From NCBI GenBank assembly GCA_038380795.1, contig CM076263.1, forward strand, positions 573,001-637,000: a stretch of 64,000 nucleotides of DNA, read 5' to 3'. The notes beneath the pieces were generated by a model. It was given only the letters and a program-made list of their open reading frames with translations. It did not search any database and was not told the DNA's origin. Of the stretch, positions 1 to 15,129 are shown piece after piece. How positions within the stretch are numbered: the stretch's first letter is position 1; each line of letters begins with the position of its first letter. A program made the position numbers and the translations under genes. The stretch is from Pyrocephalus nanus (Eukaryota > Chordata > Aves > Passeriformes > Tyrannidae).

Positions 1-5612
<5,612 letters not shown>

Positions 5613-5965
5613 GCGGGCGCCCCGCGGCCCTCCAAGCACGTTCTGCTGCAGCCTGGCCCTGCCCCGGGGCACCCCGGGGCCCGTGGGGAGCGGCTGGGCC
5701 GGCGCCGGGCCCGGGATGGAGCCGGGATGGGACCCTCCCTCCGGCAGCGCGGGGGCCGAGCCCCCGGCTGGGCCCGAGCCCCCGGCTGGGCCCGAGCCCC
5801 CGGCTGGGCCCGAGCCCCCGGCTGGGACCGTCCCCGTCCCCCGGGGGGGCCTGGCCCGCCCTCCCCGCAGGGGCTGCCACCGGAGCACATTTCAGCAGGA
5901 CTTACTCTATTTATGTTGTGCCTCTGTAGGCAAAGCCCTTAATAAATATTTTACATAATTTCTAA
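5613..5965 (+). other. NEDD4L: NEDD4L proximal 3'UTR with 18-bp GC-rich repeat
   Basis: Begins after the TAG at 5610-5612. The first 260 bp are very GC-rich and contain about four copies of an 18-bp unit (CCCCCGGCTGGGCCCGAG) at about 5757-5824. The sequence then turns AT-rich at a polyadenylation signal. Longer 3'UTR isoforms through the AT-rich sequence to about 6.9 kb are possible but unproven. Confidence 0.7.
5941..5946 (+). terminator. AATAAA polyadenylation signal, NEDD4L
   Basis: Canonical AATAAA about 330 bp after the NEDD4L stop, followed by T-rich sequence. A weaker ATTAAA-like site (AATTAAATATC) lies near 6062. Confidence 0.7.
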
Positions 5966-8130
5966 TGACAATGAATGGAATTAATCATTTTGCAGGTATG
6001 GTATTACAACTCATGTTTACTTTTTAATTGATTTAGACATTTTTCAGATTTTATTTCGTTACAATTAAATATCATATACTTGGAAAAATGAGCATTTTTC
6101 TTAATTTCGTACCAGACTTGATGCCAGTGTCATTTTTTTAAAGCACACCGAGGCTTGTGTTCCCAAACCTTTAGGAGAGCAGGAGAAAGCTGTGTTGGAA
6201 GCTGCTGTATCTCAAGAGCAACTCTCTTCATTAAGCACATCAGTGTTGTTCTGTATCCGGAAGGATGGGCTGGAAGTTGCATTTTTGTAAGTACTAGAAG
6301 AGTGTCAGGGCTGGGCAGAGCCCTGGCACGGCATGTCCATGTGCCCTGGTCCTGCCAAGCTCTACGTGTGCTACAAAGCATCGGGGCTGGGATTGGCATT
6401 AACCTGGTAGGAAAACTTGCTGAACTCTGTCATTCTCTCTGTGCAGTGACTCTTTTTCCATCCTTTCCCTGCTCCTGTTTGCAGTGGAGACATTTGGAAT
6501 GAACAGTGGAACACAGCTCTGTTCTGGCTCCTGTTTGTGTGCACTTGCTGATGGACCTTATTAACACTGGGGTTGTTTGTTTCTAACTGCACTGACTCTA
6601 AAGGCACTTTCTCTACCACAGGGAAGGTAGACCTGGTTTGAGCATAAACATTAATGTGATTTTACTCCTGTCCACTGCCCATGTCCTTCCTGGTGCAGGA
6701 TCTGCCTGTGGTGAATTTGGCTGCTGCTGCTGTACGAAAGAAAACCCAACCAGCTCTAGAGCTGAGCCTGCAGACAATGTTCCTCAGCAATTGTTTTTGT
6801 GATTTCTTTTTCTACTTACTCACCGAGATTTATTTAATATCCAGTGCTATCTAATCCTTTTTGTTACCTATGACCTGTTGCATGCCTGAACTTACAATGT
6901 CTGAGTTGCCTCTGTTTTGTGACGGATTAAAGGTGACAGATTTGTGCTCGCCCCAGTGCGGTGACGTGGTGACAGCACTGCTGGACAGGGCTCCAGTGAC
7001 CCGCAGCTCTGCCCAACCCGCTCCCAACAGCCAAAACAAAATCCCCCCTCCCTGCCAGCACCTGTCGAGTGCCACCCTGGCGTGGCGTGGCCAGCCCTGC
7101 CCGAGCGAGCTGCCCCAGCGCCGAGCCTGCAGCCAGGAGCGCTCCAGCTGGGAAGGAGCAGCGTGCTGCCTGTGGTGCCACGTGCCCGAGGAAGGTTAGG
7201 GTAGCACTTGTGCACAGGGTAAGGTGGATTCTCTGTTAAATACACTTCCTGACATTGCTTTCTCTCCTTTTCCGTTCGAGGAGTGAGCTGCAAGACGAGA
7301 CAGTGGCTGGCACCCACGTAGACAGAAACGCTGTGCTGAGGCTTGCCTGTGAGGAGAGAGTAGGAAAATGCAGGTATTCCCACTGAATCCCACGGGGATG
7401 TTAAGCACAGCTGGTTCTAGCATGGAATCCCTCGGGGAAAGGGATTTGTTTTGTCTTCTCCTAAAGGCTTTCTGGTGAGGTCCAGTGCCATCCAGCAGAA
7501 CTTTGGAGCTGCTGGGGCTGTGGAGCTGCAGTGCCATCTCAGCCACAGATGAAAGCAGGCACCACCTGAGGAAGGTTGTGTTTGACAGTCTGCTGTTCCT
7601 CCTGGTGTGCTTGTGCTTCGTCCATCCCCTCAGCCTCTAAAGCAGGCTCACTAATACTTATCTACATCAAAGGCCTTTCAGGTACATGGAAAGGTGTTAC
7701 ACACACGTGAGCAATTCAGGGCAGCCCTAGAGACTGCAGAGAAAGACACATAATTGCACCCTTTATTCTGCCCCAGGGTTTAGCAAAGGGGGCATGAACA
7801 CTGTTACTTTCCTGATCCTGAGAGCTTCAAGGAAAATAATACCAAGGTGGCACTGAAGATGCCACTTTTCTGACACTCCAGAACCAAGGCCCAGCAGGTT
7901 TCCATGGGAACCTGAATAATCTGGGTAGTTCCAAAGGTGCACATTGCTGAAGCATCATCCCTTGGGTACCTGCACTTGGTACTTCCAGTCCATTCAAAGG
8001 CAGTTTAAATCAGAATGAGGGGACTTGGTGACGGCACAGCATTGGCTCAGGGACCTCAGGACCCTCAGCGGACATTGTTCACTGTGGACTCTCCATTCTC
8101 ATCACTCCTTCTGTAGCATCCTCATTTCTC
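5966..8130. other. Intergenic or distal NEDD4L 3'UTR, nothing recognised
   Basis: AT-rich to balanced sequence with no conserved coding frame, tandem array or recognisable transposon. The short open frames here look random. It could include an extended NEDD4L 3'UTR, which mammalian NEDD4L has. Confidence 0.5.
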
Positions 8131-8239
8131 ACTGAGACTCAGGTAAACATTTTAAAAGTGAGTTTTTAAAAACAGAGGCTTTGCCAGTGGAGGGGGCGAA
8201 TTGCAGAGATCGGGGGAGGGAAGAAGGAGAGCATCGAGT

Positions 8240-8450
8240 GTCTGATGAGCTGCAGGGAAAAGTCCCTGTTGGCACTTCCAGAAGTGCCGAAGGTGGGAAG
8301 AGGATGCTGAACGCAGAGCTGGGAGCGGGCTGTGCCTGACCCGCGGCACGGGCAGTGCCGGCTCCGGGGCCGGACACGGGGACAGACACGGGGACAGACG
8401 GGCAGCTCCGCTCGGGCTCCCGAACACGGGGCTCGGCCCCTCCTGCCCCC
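8240..8450 (-). repeat. Inverted copy of a CpG-rich segment also at 14.06-14.25 kb
   Basis: The reverse complement shares long stretches with 14060-14250, for example GAGCGGAGCTGCCCG, then CTGTCCCCGTGTC, then TGCCGCGGGTC followed by GGCACAG in the same order. The two copies are diverged and in opposite orientation. They form a third homologous pair in the repeat island besides the two large arms. Function unknown. Confidence 0.75.
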
Positions 8451-8646
8451 CGATCCCCGGGGCAGCGGCACCGACCGACCGACCCCACCCGGGGCTGCGG
8501 GACCGACCCACCGACCGACCCCGCCCACCGGAGGCTGCGGGACCGACCCCGCCCACGGGCGTGGCCAGCACAGGTGTGGGGGGCGTGGCCATCACAGGTG
8601 CGAGGGGCGTGCCCGAGGTGATTTAACCCCCCCTGAGGGGCCGCGG

Positions 8647-8657
8647 GCGCCATTTTG
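8647..8657 (-). promoter_or_regulatory. YY1-like motif in CpG-rich block, left arm
   Basis: GCGCCATTTTG reads CAAAATGGCGC on the minus strand, close to the YY1 consensus AANATGGCGGC. It sits in a CpG-rich stretch that could act as a promoter. The right arm carries the matching site at 18701-18711. No transcript can be assigned. Confidence 0.4.
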
Positions 8658-8759
8658 GAGCGCTGAGCCGAGTGGAGGGGCGGGGGTCGTGCCGGGCTCC
8701 CCGAGCGCGGCGGTCTCGGCCACCCACCTTTACCCCTCTGCACCTCTCCTCCTTCCCCC

Positions 8760-9640
8760 GTAACTCCATCTTCTCGCTTCCTCTTTTCCCCCGAGCCCCC
8801 TGCGCTCCCCGGCTCCCCTCACCCCTCCTTCTTCCCTCTCCTTCCTCCTCTCAATTCCCTATCTGTTCCCTCTCAGTTCCCCCTCCATTCCCTCTCAATT
8901 CCTGCTCTGTTTCCTGTCTGTTCCCTCTCCGTTCCCCCTCTAGGTCCCCTCTATTCCCTCTCCTTTACTTCTCAATTCCCCCTTTATTTCCTATCTGTTC
9001 TCTCTCTATTCCCCCTGAATTTCCCCTTTATTTCCTCTCAATTCCCTATCTATTCCCTCTCAATTCCCCCTCTATTCCCCCTCTATGTCCCCTCCATTCC
9101 TTCTCAATTCCCCCTTTATTTCTTCTCTATTCCCTCTCTATTCCCTCTCATTTCTCCATCTATTCCCTGTTTCTCCTCTATTCCCCCTCAGTTCCCTTTC
9201 CATTCCCCCTCTCTTTCCTGTCTGTTCCCTCTCTATTCCCCCTGAATTTCCCCTTTATTTCCTCTCAATTCCCTATCTATTCCCCCTCTATGTCCCCTGT
9301 ATCCCCCCTCCATTCCCTCTCCCTTTCTCATCTGTTCTCTCTCTATTCCCCCTGATTTTCCCCTCTATCTCCTCTCAATTCCCCCTACGTTTCCCATCTG
9401 TTCCCACTCTATTCCCTCTGAATTTCCCTTTTATTCCCTATCTATTCCCTATCTGTTCCCCCTCTCAGTTTCCCTCCATGTCCCCTCAGTTCCCTTTATT
9501 TCCCTTCTATTCTCTCCCTATTCCCTCTCTATTTCCCCTCGATTCCCCCTTTCTCCGTTCTCCGTCTGCCCTCCCTGTCGCCCCGGCCTCCCCTTCTCCC
9601 CCTGATCCCCCTCCATTCCTCCTTCCCTGCCCCTCCTCGT
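8760..9640 (+). repeat. Degenerate pyrimidine-rich tract, about 880 bp
   Basis: Almost entirely C and T, built from variants of TCCCTCTCAATTCCCCCTCTAT. Open frames across it are low-complexity Ser/Pro/Phe/Leu and are not genes. The reverse-orientation counterpart in the right arm (about 18240-18640) is purine-rich on the plus strand. Confidence 0.9.
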
Positions 9641-9699
9641 CCCCCTGTCCCCGTGTCCCCGCAGCCGCGGCTTTGGGGGCGCCGCTTTAATAAAGCCGC

Positions 9700-9815
9700 G
9701 ATGGCCGGACCCGGCGCCCCCCCTGGATCCCCCACACGGGGCCGGGCCCGCTCGGAGGGTCCCCCCCTGGATCCCCCACACGGGGCCGGGCCCGCTCGGA
9801 GGGTCCCCCCCTGCA
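9700..9815 (+). repeat. GGATCCCCCACACGGGGCC tandem unit, about 2 copies
   Basis: Two copies of a unit of about 45 bp containing GGATCCCCCACACGGGGCC and GCTCGGAGGGTCC. The same unit, inverted, is expanded to about eleven copies at 17.70-18.18 kb. An AATAAA at 9689-9694 lies immediately before it. Confidence 0.9.
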
Positions 9816-10020
9816 GTTCACAAGCACCGCCCGACACGGCCGGGGCTCCGGCCCGTCCCGACATCACACTCGGGGCTGCGCGGGCGGGTGCGGGGGTCAA
9901 TCCTGCGGCATCGGCATCGGGAACGGGCGCTGTTTGGGCTCTGTTCCCGGCACCGAACCCAGGGGCCGTCTTTGGGGCGGGGGGAGGCGGGCGGGCAGGG
10001 GATGAGGGTCCCCTCCGGAG

Positions 10021-10177
10021 GAGGGGGCTCGGGGAGGGGGGAGGAGGGCGGGGGGACCCCCTCCGGAGGAGCGGGGTCCCGGGACGGGAGGGGAGGAGGG
10101 GGGAGCTCCTCCCTCTGCTCCTTCCCGGCCCGGGGCTCCCTCCCTCGGGGGGGGGGCGGGGCGGGGCCCCCTCCGGA
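10021..10177 (+). repeat. G-rich repeats with TCCGGAGG cores
   Basis: Several copies of [22 protein letters not shown] words separated by long G runs. Strong potential for G-quadruplex and hairpin structure. No coding potential beyond low-complexity frames. Confidence 0.6.
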
Positions 10178-10242
10178 GGGCGGGGGTCCCGGGGGAGGGG
10201 TCAGGGAGGCCCTCCCTGACCCCTCCCCCGGGACCCCCGCCC
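10178..10242. repeat. Perfect 32-bp palindrome arms with 1-nt spacer
   Basis: 10178-10209 is the exact reverse complement of 10211-10242, with a single C between them. The arms are nearly all G/C. This could extrude as a cruciform or fold as a very stable RNA hairpin. It sits at the inner edge of the left inverted-repeat arm. Confidence 0.95.
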
Positions 10243-10339
10243 TCCCTCGGGGGCCCCGCCGGGGAGTCGAAGGGGGGACCCCCGTGCTGGGGGTTCTGAC
10301 GGGACCCCTCCTGCTGCTCCCCCTGGCGGTGAATATTTA

Positions 10340-11330
10340 ATAAAAATAACGTAGTGGCAATAACGATTCCATTCATTTATTTAATAAATTTGATTTATTG
10401 GTTTATATTTGTGTATTGTCCTTTATTTCATATACTCGACATATTATTAGATTAAAAAATTTATTACACTGGAGGACATATATTCGTATCTATAATATAT
10501 ATATACACATAAAATATACATTATCTATGACGCATATATTCTATCCACTATCTATAACGTTTACATTCTATACATTAATGTATACATTACCTGTGACGTA
10601 TATATTCCATACATTACCTATGACGTATACATTCTATACATTAATGTATACATTAAATATGACGTATATATTCCATACATTACCTATGACGTATACATTC
10701 TATACATTAATGTATACATTACCTGTCACGTATATATTCCATACATTATCTATAATGTATATATTCTATACATTATATATAATGTATATGTGCTTCACTG
10801 TCATGCGTTTGCATAACATGTATAAAAAACACGTTACTTTCGTCATGCATAAAATCCTATAGAATCGAATTTATAATTCATACGTTATAATTATCTGATG
10901 TATATTGCATAATCGTACGCGATCACGTATGTACTTTATTTTCCGGTGGTGTTTTTTTTTTTTTTTACTGTGAAAATTTTATACTTGTATATAAGAAAAA
11001 AACCGTTTGGAGTCCTGTCCCCTTCAGTTCACGAAAAATGAAGTTTAGTAAATGGGTGATAAAAATTAAAAACTTTTGATTAATTTTTGTTGATAAAGTG
11101 TGGATTCTTAAAAATTTTGACTTAAGAAGCAACACCTACATGACTCTGTACCAAAAGACATAACAACGTCTAAAACATGGGAACTTACATATGGGATTTT
11201 GGAACTTTTTTATACGTGGGAACCTACATAGAGAAACTTGGAACTCATAGATCAGAAGTTACACTTCAGGACTTTTACATACAGAAACTTATATATACTT
11301 TTACAAGAAAAAGGTAAAAATCTATGGATC
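10340..11330. repeat. AT-rich island inside GC-rich repeat block
   Basis: About 1 kb of strongly A+T-rich DNA between a GC-rich palindrome and a poly-C array. The part at 10500-10800 is a degenerate tandem repeat of CATTACCTATGACGTATA and ATTCTATACATTAATGTATA words (unit about 62 bp). The part at 11160-11320 has looser repeats of GGAACTTACATA. The 154-residue frame here is repeat-derived (THIFHTLPMTYTF). I do not recognise a transposon. Confidence 0.8.
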
Positions 11331-12300
11331 TAAGAATCGTAGGATACCCCCCCCCCTACCTCCCCCTAACCCCCCCCCCTACCCCCCCCCTTCCCCCCTC
11401 CTCCCCCCCCCCGGTCCCCCCCCCCACCCCCCCCATTATAGGATCTAAGAATCGTAGGATACCCCCCCCCTACCTCCCCCTAACCCCCCCCCCTACCCCC
11501 CCCCCTTCCCCCCTCCTCCCCCCCCCCGGTCCCCCCCCCCACCCCCCCCATTATAGGATCTAAGAATCGTAGGATACCCCCCCCCTACCTCCCCCTAACC
11601 CCCCCCCCTACCCCCCCCCCTTCCCCCCTCCTCCCCCCCCCCGGTCCCCCCCCCCACCCCCCCCATTATAGGATCTAAGAATCGTAGGATACCCCCCCCA
11701 CACCTCCCCCTAACCCCCCCCCTACCCCCCCCCTTCCCCCCTCCTCCCCCCCCCCGGTCCCCCCCCCCACCGTCCCCCCCCCCACCCCCCCCCATTATAG
11801 GATCTAAGAATCGTAGGATACCCCCCCCCTACCTCCCCCTAACCCCCCCCCCACCCCCCCTTCCCCCCTCCTCCCCCCCCCCGGTTCCCCCCCCCTTCCC
11901 CCCTCCTCCCCCCCCCGGCCCCCCCCATTATAGGATCCCCCCCCCCTACCTCCCCCTAACCCCCCCCCAACCCCCCCTTCCCCCCTCCTCCCCCCCCCCG
12001 GCCCCAACCCCCCCCCTACCCCCCCCTTCCCCCCTCCTCCCCCCCCCGGCCCCAACCCCCCCCACCTCCCCCTAACCCTCCCCCTTCTCCCCTCCTCCCC
12101 CCCCCTTCCCCCTTCCTCCCCCCCCTTCACCTCTCCTCCCCCCCCCCGGCCCCAACCCCCCCCCACCCCCCCTTCCTCCCCCAACCCCCCCCCTTCCCCC
12201 CTCCTCCCCCCCCCCCGTCCTTCCCCCCGCGCCCCCGGGACCCCCCTCGGCCCCTCCCTCCTTCCCCGGCCCCGCCCTTGCCCCGCCCCGTTCCACCCCC
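11325..12300 (+). repeat. Poly-C tandem array with GGATCTAAGAATCGTAGGAT word
   Basis: About five long units of roughly 110-120 bp. Each has the A/T-containing word ATTATAGGATCTAAGAATCG followed by about 95 bp of C runs, including CCTACCTCCCCCTAACCCCC and CCTCCTCCCCCCCCCCGGTCC. From about 11.93 kb it degenerates into C-rich sequence without the word. Four starts of the word lie near 11324, 11440, 11557 and 11680. The minus strand is G-rich and would form quadruplexes. Confidence 0.95.
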
Positions 12301-12419
12301 CTAGGCTGGCCCCGCCCCTCTCACCTGTGCCGGCCCCGCCCCGTTCGCGCCCCTCAAAACCGGGCCGAGCCGCGCCCGCCGCCCCCATGGGGGAAGAAAC
12401 TCATCCTGGGGATCACGCC

Positions 12420-13550
12420 CGGCGCTGCGCGGAGCCCAGGACCCCCGGAGCCCAGGACCCCCAGAGCCCCGGACCCGGAGCGGAGCCCCGGACCAGGAGT
12501 CCCGGAGCCCCAGACCCGGAGCGGAGCCCAGGACCCCCGGACCCGGAGCCCCGGACCCGGAGCCCCAAAGCGGAGCCCCGGACCCGGAGCCCCAAAGCGG
12601 AGCCCCGGACCCGGAGCCCCGGACCCCCGGAGCCCCGGACCCGGAGCGGAACCCAGGACCAGGAGCCCAGGACCCCCGGACCCGGAGCGGAGCCCCGGAC
12701 CCGGAGCCCCGGACCCGGAGCCCCGGACCCGGAGCGGAGCCCAGGACCCCTGGACCCGGAGCCCCAAAGCGGAGCCCCGGACCCGGAGCCCCGGACCCGG
12801 AGCCCCAAAGCGGAGCCCCGGACCCGGAGCCCCAAAGCGGAGCCCCGGACCCGGAGCCCCGGACCCGGAGCCCCAAAGCGGAGCCCCGGAGCGGAGCCCA
12901 GGACCAGGAGCCCCGGACCCGGAGCCCCAAAGCGGAGCCCCGGAGCGGAGCCCAGGACCAGGAGCCCCGGACCCGGAGCCCCAAAGCGGAGTCCCGGACC
13001 CGGAGCCCCCGGCCTGGAATCCCGGACCCGGAGCCCCAAAGCGGAGTCCCGGACCCGGAGCCCCAGACCCGGAGCGGAACCCAGGACCAGGAGCCCAGGA
13101 CCCCCGGACCCGGAGCGGAGCCCCGGACCCGGAGCCCCGGACCCGGAGCGGAGCCCAGGACCCCTGGACCCGGAGCCCCAAAGCGGAGCCCCGGACCCGG
13201 AGCCCCGGACCCGGAGCCCCAAAGCGGAGCCCCGGACCCGGAGCCCCAAAGCGGAGCCCCGGACCCGGAGCGGAGCCCAGGACCAGGAGCCCCGGACCCG
13301 GAGCCCCAAAGCGGAGCCCCGGAGCGGAGCCCAGGACCAGGAGCCCCGGACCCGGAGCCCCAAAGCGGAGCCCCGGAGCGGAGCCCAGGACCAGGAGCCC
13401 CGGACCCGGAGCCCCAAAGCGGAGTCCCGGACCCGGAGCCCCCGGCCTGGAATCCCGGACCCGGAGCCCCAAAGCGGAGTCCCGGACCCGGAGCCCCCGG
13501 CCCGGAATCCCGGACCCGGAGCCCCCGGACCCGGAGCCCCGGACGCCGAG
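12420..13550 (+). repeat. GC-rich minisatellite, CGGACCCGGAGCCCC family
   Basis: About 1.1 kb of variants of CCGGACCCGGAGCCCCAAAG and GGAGCGGAGCCCAGGACC, arranged in higher-order blocks; one block of about 600 bp is largely repeated. Lack of stops leaves 370-600 residue frames on both strands (PRTRSPKAE on plus, GSGAPLWGS on minus). Neither shows a non-repeat domain, so I call it non-coding. Confidence 0.92.
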
Positions 13551-15125
13551 CGGGGCCGGTACCGGAGGACGGTGGGCGGCGATGGAGCTCGGCTACGGGA
13601 CGGGTGCCAGAACCGCGACCGAAGGACCGAAGTGAGCCCGGGGCCGGGAAGGGGCTCGATATCAGGCCAGGCACCAGGACCAGCCCAGGGAGCGCCGCCG
13701 GGCTCGACCCGGCCCAGCTTCGCCACCTCTGCCCCGGCGCCGCGGGCGGGAGCAGCCGCTCCGGGCCGGCCCCGGGACCCCCCGAAGCCCCGGGGCTCGC
13801 AGCGCCGCCCGCGCCCCCCGCGGGGTCAGAGCCCCGCCGCTCGGACACCCCTGAGACCACCGCACCCCTCCCCGGGGACAACATTGTCCGCCCGTCCCCT
13901 CCTTGCAGCTGCAGCCCCGGGGGGGTCCCGCCCGCAGTGCCCCCGCAACGCGGTGTCTGGGGCCCACCGGGGCTCCGGGCATGGCCCTGTGCCGGCGGCG
14001 GGGAGCCGGGGCTGTACCGGGGCAGGGAAGAAGGGTGGCGGCCCTTTCCTCGTTCCTGCCGTGCTCCGGGCCCCCGAGCGGAGCTGCCCGGCTGTCCCCG
14101 TGTCCCTGTGTGTGTCCGCAGGCAGCCCCGGGAGCTGGCGCTGACCGTGCCGCGGGTCGGGCACAGGCCGGTCCCGGCTCTGCCTTCGGAACGGCCGCGA
14201 TTTCTTTTCCCTGCGCTACAGGAGAAAAAACCAGAAAATGTCCTACCTGGCTACTGCCGCGCCGTTCCCAGGGACAAAGGAGCCAAGCGAGTCCGGAGGG
14301 TTCCTTCGCTCCGAGGCACAGCTGTTTGGCCGAGGGTCGTCGTTCGGTCCCGCTTGCAGGGGGGGCGTCTCATCCAGACGAGCGTTTGGAACCTAAAATG
14401 CCGGGGGGTCTCAGGTCGGGGCCGCTTTTCGGGCCCGGAGCTGGACGGAGCCCTCGGCGGCTCCTGCTTCCTGCCAGGAATGTTCCCGGGGCTCCCTGTG
14501 CGCTCCCAGCCGGGCAGGGAACGCGGGGCCGGACGAGGACGGAGCGACAGGCAGCGACCCGGCCCTCCTTGCGCTTCTTTTTTGCAGGGGACGGATGAGC
14601 CGTGCCCTGCACTGCCCTGCTGGGGCTCGCGGCGCTCCGGAGCGTCCAGAGCTGGGGGAATCCCAGCCGCAGCCGCGGCACTCCCAGCACAGCTCGTGGC
14701 AGCAGGGATGGAGCAGCTCCGGGCCAGCACTTGCAGCGGGCACGAGATGGATTTGTCTTCTAGGCAGGGCTCGTCTGTAAAACACAAAATCCGGGGCTGG
14801 GAACCCTGGACGCACCGCGGCCGCAGCACAAAAGGACCCAAAGAACGCAGCTGGCACTCTGAATTGTCGGCAGGGCGCGGCTGCAGAGCAGCACAGACAG
14901 CGATTCCCAGTGCCGAGCTCCCACACGCCCCCAGCTGTGTCCCACACACCCCAAATCCCTGCCCAGCCAGCAGCAGGGTTAAACACAGGGAAATCTTCCC
15001 TCATTGCTACTACAGCCCAAGCCAGAGCCCTCAGAAACGCCTGAAAATAAAAGGGGATGGTTGGGGGCAATTTCGAGTTCTTTGGGGAGCAAACTGGAAC
15101 TTTAGAGGGCCGTTCTCCACCCCAC
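13551..15125. other. CpG-rich non-repetitive segment, no gene recognised
   Basis: High GC and many CpGs, with a homologue of the 8.24-8.45 kb segment (inverted) at 14060-14250. A stretch at 14850-14925 resembles 19340-19420 in direct orientation (shared CAGCACAGACAGCGATTCCC). Long open frames exist in several phases on both strands but none resembles a known protein. It may be a CpG-island promoter with an unannotated transcript. Confidence 0.5.
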
Positions 15126-15129
15126 AGAC

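Larger units (their letters stand above)
8546..10020 (+). repeat. Left arm of a large imperfect inverted repeat
   Basis: Modules run in order: GGCCAGCACAGGTG-type units; a CpG-rich block with CCATTTTGG; a C/T-rich tract (8760-9640); a GCCGCTTTAATAAAGCCGCG block (9681-9700); a tandem unit with GGATCCCCCACACGGGGCC; and a block reading ACATCACACTCGGGGCTGCG through TCCCCTCCGGAGGAGG. The same modules occur in reverse order and orientation at 17.47-18.95 kb. The last module translates to the same 45 residues in both arms, so that part is nearly identical. Copy number of the tandem module differs (2 versus about 11). Confidence 0.9.

Noticed and set aside
10398..10862. 154-residue plus frame in the AT island
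   Set aside because: Encodes repeated YIFHTLPMTYTF-like units straight from the underlying tandem repeat.
11325..12300. Interstitial telomere repeat
   Set aside because: CCCCCTAACCCC words are present, but the period is about 115 bp and no (TTAGGG)n run exists.
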